A stretch of 64,000 bases of DNA from Mycobacterium adipatum (GTDB lineage Bacteria; Actinomycetota; Actinomycetes; Mycobacteriales; Mycobacteriaceae): contig NZ_CP015596.1 of assembly GCF_001644575.1 (NCBI RefSeq), positions 4,774,001 through 4,838,000 on the forward strand, in the 5' to 3' direction. The stretch's first letter is position 1. Each line of letters begins with the position of its first letter. Positions 1 to 7,548 of this stretch are shown here, piece by piece. Both the position numbers and the translations under genes were made by a program. The notes beneath the pieces are model-generated. The model was not told the origin of the DNA. It saw only the letters and a list, made by a program, of their open reading frames with translations, and searched no databases.

Positions 1-584
1 GTTTTGAGCCGCTCGTAGTTGTTGTAGACCTTGGCGACGGTGCCCGCGTCCATCGGGACGTCGCGACGGGTCTTGGCGACCGCGGCCGCGTACTGCTCGG
101 GGGTGATCAACGAGGCCTTGGCCCATTCGATCTCACCGGCGAGATCGCGCACGTCATCGGTGCTCGCCTTCACCGCCGCCTTGTTCGCGGCCTGCGCCAC
201 CACCGAGAACTTGCTGTCCAGCAGTTGCCACCCGGTGTCACCGACCACCCGCGGCCAGAAGTACTGCAGCTGGCGCCGCGCCGCCGCGTGGAAGGTGACG
301 GCCTGGACCGCGGCGGTCGGCACCCCGGACTGATCACCGAGGGCGCGCAACCGGCTGCGCATCTCACCGGCTGCGCGCGCGGTGAACGTCACCGCCAGCA
401 CCTGGCCGGGCGCGACATGCCCGCCCACCACCAGGTGGGCGATGCGGCGGGTGATGGTGCGGGTCTTCCCGGTGCCCGCGCCCGCCAGCACGCAGACCGG
501 TCCGCGTGGTGCCAACACGGCCTCGCGCTGTTCGTCGTCGAGGTCGCCGAGGAGACTGTCGACGGACGGCATGGGCTCCATCAT
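1..584 (-). CDS. uvrD2: ATP-dependent DNA helicase UvrD2, N-terminal part
   Basis: Superfamily 1A DNA helicase; only the first 194 residues lie in the window and the gene runs off the left edge. The translated minus strand shows the UvrD/Rep Q-motif region ([20 protein letters not shown]) followed at residues 35-41 by the Walker A loop GAGTGKT, then the motif Ia region [13 protein letters not shown]. UvrD2 is the essential mycobacterial helicase that unwinds DNA 3' to 5' using ATP. Three in-frame ATG codons (584, 581, 572) crowd the start, so the exact first residue is uncertain. It is divergent from mrx1, as uvrD2 and mrx1 are in M. tuberculosis. The C-terminal HRDC and zinc-binding parts known for this family cannot be checked here. 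Confidence 0.93.
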   Translation of the reverse strand, partial: MMEPMPSVDSLLGDLDDEQREAVLAPRGPVCVLAGAGTGKTRTITRRIAHLVVGGHVAPGQVLAVTFTARAAGEMRSRLRALGDQSGVPTAAVQAVTFHAAARRQLQYFWPRVVGDTGWQLLDSKFSVVAQAANKAAVKASTDDVRDLAGEIEWAKASLITPEQYAAAVAKTRRDVPMDAGTVAKVYNNYERLK

Positions 585-634
585 GGCAGGGGGCACCGAC
601 ATGGGCAGCGCCCGTCCCGTTACATAGGGTGGGC

Positions 635-662
635 GGGAAATACGCATCGACGTCGATAGGTT
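635..662 (+). promoter_or_regulatory. candidate SigH-type promoter of mrx1
   Basis: GGGAAA at 635-640 and GGTT at 659-662 are separated by 18 bases. This is the same spacing as the clearer SigH-type promoter in front of sigH in this window (GGGAAT, 18 bases, CGTT). Transcription would start within a few bases of the mrx1 ATG at 672. The -10 element departs from the usual CGTT, so this is a suggestion only. Confidence 0.35.
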
Positions 663-671
663 GGTTACTCC

Positions 672-923
672 ATGGCCCCAACTTCTGCAGCCCAGCTGAC
701 CATGTACACCACCTCATGGTGCGGTTTCTGCAATCGGCTCAAGACCGCCCTGAAGGCCGAGGGCATCGCCTGGGACGAGATCGACATCGAGGCCGACCCG
801 TCGGCCGCCGAATTCGTCGGCTCGGTGAACAACGGCAACCACGTGGTACCGACGGTGAAGTTCGCCGACGGGTCCACCCTGACCAACCCGAACATCAAGC
901 AGGTCAAGGCCAAGCTGGGTTAA
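672..923 (+). CDS. mrx1: Mycoredoxin 1 (glutaredoxin-like, mycothiol-dependent)
   Basis: 83-residue thioredoxin-fold protein with the redox motif CGFC at residues 17-20 and the cis-proline segment [10 protein letters not shown] that closes the active site. Mycoredoxins use mycothiol to reduce mixed disulfides on cytoplasmic proteins, doing in actinobacteria what glutaredoxin does with glutathione. The M. tuberculosis counterpart is Rv3198A, also next to uvrD2; the motif there is usually CGYC, so this protein carries a Phe in place of Tyr. The stop codon TAA at 921-923 lies inside the left copy of the 21-bp direct repeat that brackets the accessory block, so the gene is intact but ends exactly at the insertion boundary. 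Confidence 0.93.
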   Translation: MAPTSAAQLTMYTTSWCGFCNRLKTALKAEGIAWDEIDIEADPSAAEFVGSVNNGNHVVPTVKFADGSTLTNPNIKQVKAKLG

Positions 924-940
924 TCCAGCGCCGCCCAGGA
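920..940 (+). repeat. Left direct repeat bracketing accessory block 1
   Basis: This 21-base segment matches 14348-14368 at 20 of 21 positions. The shared perfect core is TCCAGCGCCGCCCAGGA (924-940). It overlaps the mrx1 stop codon, while the right copy overlaps the nudC stop codon. Similarity stops sharply on both sides. Confidence 0.8.
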
Positions 941-949
941 CGGCGCTGG
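925..949. terminator. Hairpin between mrx1 and the activator gene
   Basis: Perfect 9-bp stem CCAGCGCCG / CGGCGCTGG with a 7-base loop, placed between convergent stop codons (923 and 967). There is no T-run, as is common for mycobacterial terminators. The left arm lies within the 21-bp direct repeat, so the hairpin was completed by the block's own first bases. Confidence 0.6.
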
Positions 950-966
950 TCGTGGGCGTGCCAGGG

Positions 967-2814
967 CTATGCCGTGATGCCGTAGGCCTTGACCTTGCGG
1001 TACAGACTCGACCGCGACATCCCCAGATGCGCGGCCGCCGCAACCCGGTTGCCGCCGGCATCACGCAGCGCCGTCACGATGGCATCGCGTTCCGCGGATT
1101 CCAGCGGGGTCAACGCGTGGCGGGACGCGGTCTGGCAATAGCCGGGTAGATCGGACTCCTGGATCTCACCCACCGGCCTGCGCCGCACCGCATGCACCAG
1201 CGCCTCGCGCAGCTGAGTGATGTTGCGCGGCCACGAATATCGTGCGATCAGTCGCTGCGCCTCTGGACTGAGGCGCACCTTGCGGGCAGGTGCGATCCCG
1301 CGCAGCAATGCCGCAGTGAGCGCCGTCAAATCATCGGTGCGGCACCGCAGCGGTGGAATCGCTATCGACAACTCGAAATGATGCAGCAGCTGACGAAACG
1401 GCAGATCGGCAGAAGACGCCGAATCGGAACCGGTGGCAACCACCCAGGCCGGGCCCTCCATCGCCGCCACCGCCGAGAAATACGACTCAAGCCGCTCGAC
1501 GCCGTCGGTACTGCCCTGGTCGATGTCACGGATGATGTGCAGTGTCGGATCGGCGGGATCACCGAGCAGTGAGCCGAGGTCGGTGGCCGGGCCCTCGACT
1601 CCGAGCTGGGTGGCGTCCACCGAGATGGCCCGTCCACCCGGATACACCGCATGGAACAACTCGGCCACCAACGTGAACTTTCCCGAACCCGGTTCCCCGA
1701 CGACCAACGCCGGCAGACCCTGTTCGAGAGCCTGACACAAATCCGTGCACGCACGGACCCACGCCGGCGAGGTGCCGCCGGCCATGGAGTCCCGCGAGCG
1801 CGACAAACCGCTGACGATCTGTGATGTCTGCGGCGTTGCGACGGCGACCTGAGGCAACTTCTGCTCGCTGAAATCACCGGGCGACCCCGGCTGACGCACG
1901 GTCACGACATCGGCGATCACCACCATGCCCGCCACCTCCGCCCCCGCCAGGATCCGAGTTCCCCGGATACGGACCAGGCGCTGTCCGGGCAAGGTGATGG
2001 TGTCGCTGACTCGGTCCTTGCCCGCCATCAGGAACATCGCGTGCTCACGGACGACGCGTTGCTCGTCAGCGTCGAACATCTGCTGAGCGGCCGAATTGGC
2101 GACGAAGACCGAATCTCCGAAGGCGAACACCGCCTGTCGCGCGGCCCGCGCGGTGACCTTCAGATAGGTGTCGAAGATGGCCCGCTGCGCCTGCCCGCGA
2201 TCCAGCAGCAGATTGCGTGCGATGTCCTTGGCCGCACTCTTGACCAGGGTGTGCATCAGCGGGCTCCAGGTCGACGAGAGCGTCGAGATGTCGAGTACTC
2301 CCTCCAGCCGGCCCGTCACCGGGTCGATCACCGGAGCGCCGGTACAGGCGAAAAGGTGCAGATTCTCGCTAAAATGCTCGGGGCCCACCACGCTGACCGG
2401 CTGTCCCGCTTCGAATACCGTGCCGATGCCGTTGGTGCCCATCGTCGACTCGGCATAACTGAATCCCGGGGCCAGATGCACCCGATCCAACAGCCTGGCC
2501 ACCGCGTTCGAACTGTCGATGCGCTCCACCACCCGAGCGTTCTTATCGGTCAACGCAATGACCAACGGCATATCCGCAGTATCGATTTCCAACTGTTGTA
2601 GCACCGGTCGCGCGCAGCGGACCAACAGCGAGGCGGTGTCGATCTCATCGGTGAACTGCACGTCCGGGTGCGAAACGTCCACCCCGGCGGCCTGGCTGCG
2701 CTCCCACGATGCGGCGAGCACGTCGGAGACGCCGGCGGCGCCGCGGCCGCCGTACTCCAGGAAATCCGCCCGTGCGGCAGCAACCCGCAGTAACCGCATA
2801 TCGCTGTTGGGCAT
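967..2814 (-). CDS. AcoR/MimR-type transcriptional activator (GAF, AAA+, Fis HTH) lacking GAFTGA
   Basis: 615-residue regulator. An N-terminal GAF-like sensor occupies roughly residues 60-220 (motifs YAESTMGTNGIGT and CTGAPVIDPVTG, typical of AcoR/DhaR proteins). It is followed by an AAA+ domain with Walker A GEPGSGKF near residue 371 and a Walker B-like IIRDIDQ near 428, and a Fis-type helix-turn-helix at the C-terminus (VAAAAHLGMSRSSLYRKVKAYG). The GAFTGA loop that contacts sigma-54 is missing, and mycobacteria are not known to have sigma-54, so it must work with another sigma factor. I chose the ATG at 2814 because AGGAGG sits 5 bases before it; a GTG at 2820 is the alternative. It is divergent from the carboxylase operon and probably activates it, as AcxR does for acetone carboxylase and MimR for propane/acetone oxidation genes. 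Confidence 0.85.
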   Translation of the reverse strand: MPNSDMRLLRVAAARADFLEYGGRGAAGVSDVLAASWERSQAAGVDVSHPDVQFTDEIDTASLLVRCARPVLQQLEIDTADMPLVIALTDKNARVVERIDSSNAVARLLDRVHLAPGFSYAESTMGTNGIGTVFEAGQPVSVVGPEHFSENLHLFACTGAPVIDPVTGRLEGVLDISTLSSTWSPLMHTLVKSAAKDIARNLLLDRGQAQRAIFDTYLKVTARAARQAVFAFGDSVFVANSAAQQMFDADEQRVVREHAMFLMAGKDRVSDTITLPGQRLVRIRGTRILAGAEVAGMVVIADVVTVRQPGSPGDFSEQKLPQVAVATPQTSQIVSGLSRSRDSMAGGTSPAWVRACTDLCQALEQGLPALVVGEPGSGKFTLVAELFHAVYPGGRAISVDATQLGVEGPATDLGSLLGDPADPTLHIIRDIDQGSTDGVERLESYFSAVAAMEGPAWVVATGSDSASSADLPFRQLLHHFELSIAIPPLRCRTDDLTALTAALLRGIAPARKVRLSPEAQRLIARYSWPRNITQLREALVHAVRRRPVGEIQESDLPGYCQTASRHALTPLESAERDAIVTALRDAGGNRVAAAAHLGMSRSSLYRKVKAYGITA

Positions 2815-2837
2815 GGCCACCTCCTGACTCGGTTGTC

Positions 2838-2928
2838 ACCAAGTGTGAACGAGACACACATCACAACCAAGTCTTCCGATGTCCGATATTGGGACACCTT
2901 GCCGCCTGAGACACAGTTCACGCTTGGT
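2838..2928. promoter_or_regulatory. Paired inverted elements in the activator/carboxylase intergenic region
   Basis: ACCAAGTGTGAAC (2838-2850) and GTTCACGCTTGGT (2916-2928) form an inverted pair, 12 of 13 positions complementary, 65 bases apart. A third half, TTCACAC, lies at 2972-2978. The region separates the divergent activator gene and the first carboxylase gene, so these are good candidates for activator binding sites. No -24/-12 sigma-54 promoter was seen. Confidence 0.45.
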
Positions 2929-3003
2929 CAAGCGATGTGGTGCACAGCACAGATGCCGCACGCATAACGCATTCACACATGCGAGTCCCACGAACGGAGC
3001 GCC

Positions 3004-4911
3004 ATGGGAACCCTCATCAACATCGACAACGGCGGAACGCTGACCGACATCTGTGTCTGGGACGGCGGTGCGTTCACCTTCACCAAGACCCTGACAACCC
3101 CCCACGATCTGTCGGAATGCCTGTTCAGCGGTATCGAGAAGGCGTCGACCGCCCTCTACGGCGCGGCAGACACCACCCGGCTGCTACACGCCACCGAACA
3201 CATCCGCTACTCCACCACGCAGGGCACCAACGCCCTGGTGCAGCGCCGCGGACCGATGATCGGCATCCTCACCACGCTGGACACCCTCGACACCCGGATG
3301 CAGAACACCGCCGCAGAGGAGAAGCTGTTCACCGGGTTGGTGGCCGATCGATTCCTGACGATCGACCCCGAGGCCGAGGACTTCGACTTCGATGCCGTCC
3401 AGAGGGTGAACCGGCTCACCACCCTTGGGGCGGCCCGCGTCGTCATCGCTGCGGGCAGTGCCGACGAGGAACGACGACTGCGGCACATACTGCTGCGCAA
3501 GTTCCCCCGCCACCTGCTGGGCTCGGTGCCGCTGCTGTACAGCTGGGAACTGGCCGGCGACCGCGACGACGCACGACGAGTGTGGTCGTGCGTGGTCAAC
3601 GCGTTCTTACATCCGACGATGGAGCGGTTCCTCTACGGGGCCGAACGTCGCCTGCAGGACTACAAGGTGGTCAACCCGCTGCTGGTCTACCGTAACGACG
3701 GCGCCTCCTCCCGGGTGGCGAAATCAGTTGCCCTCAAGACATATTCGTCCGGACCTCGCGGAGGTCTGGAGGGCACCGCGGCAATGGCGAAGGTATACGG
3801 GCTGTCGCACGCACTGATGATGGACATCGGGGGCACGACAACCGACGTCGGCGTCGTGGAGGACGGATCCGTGGCGGTGTCGGACCGGGGCGCGATCGAA
3901 GGCGTGCAGATCTCCTATCCGATGAGCGACGTATCCTCGGCGGGCGTCGGGGGTTCCTCGGTCATCCAGGTCATCGACGGCAACATCACCGTTGGCCCGC
4001 AGTCCGTCGGTGCCGCACCCGGGCCGGCCTGCTTCGGATTCGGCGGCAAGCAAGCCACGATCACCGACGTCAACCTGCTGCTGGGGGTCCTCGACGCCGA
4101 CACCTACCTCGACGGCACCTTCACCCTCGACGCATCCAGATCCCGCGCGGTGATCACCGAAACGATCGCGGCCCCGCTCGGAATCTCGCTGGAGGAAGCC
4201 CTGATCCGGATGGAGCATGCCTACTTCCAGGCGTTGTCGGCGTCGTTCGCGCACCTCGTCGGTGACGGCACCACGCTGCTGGCATTCGGCGGGGCCGGAC
4301 CGATGAGCGCCACCGGCGCGGCCCGCCTCGCCGGTGTCAAGAAGGTGCTCGTCCCTCGCACCGCGGCAGTGTTCTCCGCCTTCGGGATCTCGTTCTCCGA
4401 TATCGGCAAGACCTACGAGGTGCTGATCGACGAGCCCAGCGCCGCCGCCGCCCGCGCGACGCACGGCGCACTGCTGGCCCGCGCCGAGCGAGACATGTTC
4501 CAGGAAGGGTATGCGCTGGCCGACTGCCAGACGACCTGGCAGCTGCTGGTCGAAAACCCCGACGACGCAACGGTGTCGCAGCTGCCGTATGAGCCCGGTG
4601 ACGAGGTCGACTATCCCGGCGCCGTGGTGTCGCTGCGGTTGAATGCCGCTGCGCCCCTGCCTCACCCGAACCTCGAGGCCGATGTCCCGATGTCGCCGCT
4701 CGCAGCCCCGGCACAGGGAACGCGCGCGGTTCGTTCGACCGCCGACCGGATCGACGACGTCACCGTGCATGTCCTCGATGAGCTCTCACCCGGACATACC
4801 GGTGCGGGGCCGGCCATCATCGAGGGCCCGTTCTTCACCGCTCGGGTCCTGCCGGACTGGTCATTCCGGGTCACGGCGGCCGGCGACCTGATGCTCACCG
4901 ACAACCACTGA
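3004..4911 (+). CDS. Ketone carboxylase subunit, hydantoinase A (HyuA)-like, first copy
   Basis: 635-residue member of the hydantoinase/oxoprolinase A family, which has an ASKHA ATPase fold. The first phosphate-binding loop is DNGGTLTD at residues 8-15 and the second is DIGGTTTD at 274-281, followed by AGVGGSSV. In acetone and acetophenone carboxylases HyuA-type subunits use ATP to activate bicarbonate and/or the ketone. It is the first gene of a tight operon and is divergent from the activator. At 635 residues it is shorter than the second HyuA copy (709 residues). Two HyuA subunits of unequal size plus a small subunit resemble the five-subunit acetophenone carboxylase rather than three-subunit acetone carboxylase. 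The true substrate cannot be read from the sequence. Confidence 0.85.
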   Translation: MGTLINIDNGGTLTDICVWDGGAFTFTKTLTTPHDLSECLFSGIEKASTALYGAADTTRLLHATEHIRYSTTQGTNALVQRRGPMIGILTTLDTLDTRMQNTAAEEKLFTGLVADRFLTIDPEAEDFDFDAVQRVNRLTTLGAARVVIAAGSADEERRLRHILLRKFPRHLLGSVPLLYSWELAGDRDDARRVWSCVVNAFLHPTMERFLYGAERRLQDYKVVNPLLVYRNDGASSRVAKSVALKTYSSGPRGGLEGTAAMAKVYGLSHALMMDIGGTTTDVGVVEDGSVAVSDRGAIEGVQISYPMSDVSSAGVGGSSVIQVIDGNITVGPQSVGAAPGPACFGFGGKQATITDVNLLLGVLDADTYLDGTFTLDASRSRAVITETIAAPLGISLEEALIRMEHAYFQALSASFAHLVGDGTTLLAFGGAGPMSATGAARLAGVKKVLVPRTAAVFSAFGISFSDIGKTYEVLIDEPSAAAARATHGALLARAERDMFQEGYALADCQTTWQLLVENPDDATVSQLPYEPGDEVDYPGAVVSLRLNAAAPLPHPNLEADVPMSPLAAPAQGTRAVRSTADRIDDVTVHVLDELSPGHTGAGPAIIEGPFFTARVLPDWSFRVTAAGDLMLTDNH

Positions 4912-4942
4912 TCCAAACCCGCACTCAGAAAGGAGGACTCCC

Positions 4943-5371
4943 ATGCGAGTCCCCATGACCGAATACCTCGTGATCGACCTCGACTCCGAACGCTGGGTGT
5001 GCCGGGTGTGCGCCCACGACATGGGCTCGGCACACGAGAACTACAAGCCGGGAACGCTGGTGTACGACCGTGATCCCCGCGAGATCCACCAACCCATCAT
5101 CGACCCCGACCGCTACGAGTACACCTTCAGCCCCGACCCCACGTACTGCCGGATCCTGGAGTACTACTGCCCCGGCTGCGCGACCCAGATCGAATGCGAG
5201 TACCTCCCCCCGGGGCACCCGCCGGCCGTCGACATCCTCGTCGACATACCGGCCCTGCGAAAGCAATGGGAACAACGCGGCATCGATGCCGAAGCGGCGC
5301 ACAACTACGGCCCCGGCGAGGACGCCCAGAAGTACACCGCAGCACTCAAGGCCGCCGGCCACACCCACTGA
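4943..5371 (+). CDS. Small zinc-ribbon subunit of the ketone carboxylase (acetone carboxylase gamma-like)
   Basis: 142-residue protein matching the small subunits of acetone and acetophenone carboxylases. Two Cys pairs, C20-x-x-C23 and C76-x-x-C79 (CPGC), form an apparent zinc ribbon, and the middle region is rich in aromatic and acidic residues. Small subunits of this family are structural and hold the large subunits together. A very strong ribosome site (AAAGGAGG) precedes the ATG at 4943; a second ATG four codons in is less well placed. It lies 31 bases after the first HyuA gene and 25 bases before the second, consistent with one transcript. Confidence 0.82.
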   Translation: MRVPMTEYLVIDLDSERWVCRVCAHDMGSAHENYKPGTLVYDRDPREIHQPIIDPDRYEYTFSPDPTYCRILEYYCPGCATQIECEYLPPGHPPAVDILVDIPALRKQWEQRGIDAEAAHNYGPGEDAQKYTAALKAAGHTH

Positions 5372-5396
5372 CCCGAGAATCAGGAGATCCACTGGC

Positions 5397-7526
5397 ATGA
5401 AACGAATTTCGGTCGACATCGGTGGCACGTTCACCGACTGCTTCTTCGTCTGGGACGACATCTACGTCGACGCCAAGGCGCTCACCACCCATCACAACCT
5501 CGCCATCGGGTTCAACGAGGCCCTGGACCTGGCGTGCAAACGCGCCGGGTTGGACCGCTCGACCGTGCTCTCCGAGGTCGATTCGGTGCGATACGCAACC
5601 ACGCTCGGCACCAACGCACTCATCGAGCGCAACGGTCCGAAGGTGGCCGCGATCGTCACCCACGGCTTCGAGGACACCATCCCGCTGTCGCGCGGCCGAG
5701 GCTACGGCGAGGGCTTGGACTACGCCATGCAGCAGAATCTGCCCGCTGCGGAACGACCAGAACCCCTGGTGCCGCGGCAGCTAATCCGATCAGTCAAGGA
5801 GCGGATCAACTCTGCCGGCAAGGTGGTCGCACGGCTGGACCCCGAGGATGTCCGCACCGTGGTCCGTGAACTTGTCGATGCCGGCGCCGAAGCCATCGTG
5901 GTGTCGTTGGTCAACGCCACCGAGAATCCCGAGCACGAACTGGCGATCCAAGAGATCATTCTCGACGAGTTCCCGCCGCACGAACTCGGTGCCATCCCGA
6001 TGCTGCTCGGCCACCAGGTGTCGGGACGCAAGGGCGAATACGTCCGTGCCACGTCGACGATCATCGACGGCTATCTGCACGAGATCATGTTCCACGCGCT
6101 GGCCCAGCTGTCGGCCAACCTGCGCGACTTCGGTTACGACAAGCCGATGTTGGTGATTCACAACTCCGGTGGCATGGCGCAGATGAACTCCACCGATGCT
6201 CTGCAGACCATCCACTCCGGCCCCATCGCCGGGGTGGGAGCCGCCGAGCATCTCTCGAACGAGACCGGGCTCGGCCATGTCATCGCCACCGATATGGGGG
6301 GCACATCCTTCGATATCGGGCTGGTGCCCGAGGGCGGGGTCAAACACTACGACTTCCTGCCCACCATCGACCGCTGGCTGGTGTCGGTGCCGATGGTGCA
6401 TCTGGACACCCTGGGTGCCGGCGGCGGATCGATCGCGAGCTACGACCGTATCCACAACTCCGTCAAGATCGGCCCGAAGTCGGCCGGCTCCAACCCGGGC
6501 CCGGCATGTTACGACCGAGGCGGATTGAAGCCGACCGTGACCGACGCCGACCTGGTGCTGGGCTACCTCGACCCGGACAACTACGCCAACGGCTATATCA
6601 AGCTCAACCGCAAGCGGTCGATGTTCGCCATCGAGGAGGAGCTCAGCGACCCGCTCGATATGGACCCGATCGAGGTCGCACGCGTGATCAAGGACGGTGT
6701 CGACGAGCAGATGGCCATCGGCATCGGCAAGGAGCTGCGGGTGCGCGGCTACCTGCCGGAGGACTTCACCATGCTGGCCTACGGCGGCAACGGGCCGCTG
6801 CACGCCTGTGGTGTTGCCCGGCACGCCGGTATCAAACGTGTACTGGCACCACCCTTCTCATCGGTGTTCTCGGCATGCGGCGCGGGCAACATGAAGCAGT
6901 TGCACTTCCACGAGCGAGGCGTGCACGTCACCATGTACAACGCCACCACTCGGGCGCTGTACGACAACTACGACGAGTTCAATGCCGTCGTCGCGGAACT
7001 CGAGGCGCGCGGCCGCGAGGACCTGGTGCGGCAGGGATTCTCCGAGCTGGACGTCCAGTACCGCCTCGAGCTGGACATGCGCTACGGCAACCAGCTGCTG
7101 ACTCAGGCGGTGGCACTGTCGGATATCCACCGGATCTCCGGCGTCGGCGATGTGCTGGACATCATCAAGACGTTCGGCGATGTCTACAGTCACCGTTTCG
7201 GAGCGTCATCGGCGGCACCGGAAGCCGGAATCCGTTGCAGCACCATTCGAGTGGCTTCCTACGTGGACGGCGACGTGGTGAACTTCGAACCGCTCGAAGC
7301 CGGTGGGCAACGTAGCGCCCCGGAGCCGGTCGGACATCGCAGCGCCCACTTCATCGGCATTGATGAGCCGATCGACACCCCGGTGTTCGACGACAGCGCC
7401 CTGGCCCCCGACCGGGTCATTGCCGGCCCGGCGATCGTGACCACCGAGAACACCACCTTCCTGGTCGAACCCGGTTGGCGACTGGAGCCCACGGCCCAGG
7501 GCGCTGTCTGGTTCCTGCAGGACTGA
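5397..7526 (+). CDS. Ketone carboxylase subunit, hydantoinase A (HyuA)-like, second copy (acetone carboxylase beta-like)
   Basis: 709-residue HyuA-family ATPase with phosphate loops DIGGTFTD (residues 7-14) and DMGGTSFDIG (from residue 299), then GAGGGSIA. Its length is close to that of acetone carboxylase beta subunits. It should bind and hydrolyse ATP to drive carboxylation of the ketone. I placed the start at the ATG at 5397, because MKRISVDIGG is the usual beginning of the family and a ribosome site (CAGGAG) lies upstream; the open frame extends further upstream but that part overlaps the small-subunit gene. It is followed after 22 bases by the HyuB-like gene. Confidence 0.87.
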   Translation: MKRISVDIGGTFTDCFFVWDDIYVDAKALTTHHNLAIGFNEALDLACKRAGLDRSTVLSEVDSVRYATTLGTNALIERNGPKVAAIVTHGFEDTIPLSRGRGYGEGLDYAMQQNLPAAERPEPLVPRQLIRSVKERINSAGKVVARLDPEDVRTVVRELVDAGAEAIVVSLVNATENPEHELAIQEIILDEFPPHELGAIPMLLGHQVSGRKGEYVRATSTIIDGYLHEIMFHALAQLSANLRDFGYDKPMLVIHNSGGMAQMNSTDALQTIHSGPIAGVGAAEHLSNETGLGHVIATDMGGTSFDIGLVPEGGVKHYDFLPTIDRWLVSVPMVHLDTLGAGGGSIASYDRIHNSVKIGPKSAGSNPGPACYDRGGLKPTVTDADLVLGYLDPDNYANGYIKLNRKRSMFAIEEELSDPLDMDPIEVARVIKDGVDEQMAIGIGKELRVRGYLPEDFTMLAYGGNGPLHACGVARHAGIKRVLAPPFSSVFSACGAGNMKQLHFHERGVHVTMYNATTRALYDNYDEFNAVVAELEARGREDLVRQGFSELDVQYRLELDMRYGNQLLTQAVALSDIHRISGVGDVLDIIKTFGDVYSHRFGASSAAPEAGIRCSTIRVASYVDGDVVNFEPLEAGGQRSAPEPVGHRSAHFIGIDEPIDTPVFDDSALAPDRVIAGPAIVTTENTTFLVEPGWRLEPTAQGAVWFLQD

Positions 7527-7548
7527 CCACAAACGTAAGGACTAGAAG

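Noticed and set aside
2814..3003. Sigma-54 (-24/-12) promoter for the carboxylase operon
   Set aside because: No GG-N10-GC pair in the right context was found, the activator lacks GAFTGA, and mycobacteria are not known to encode sigma-54.
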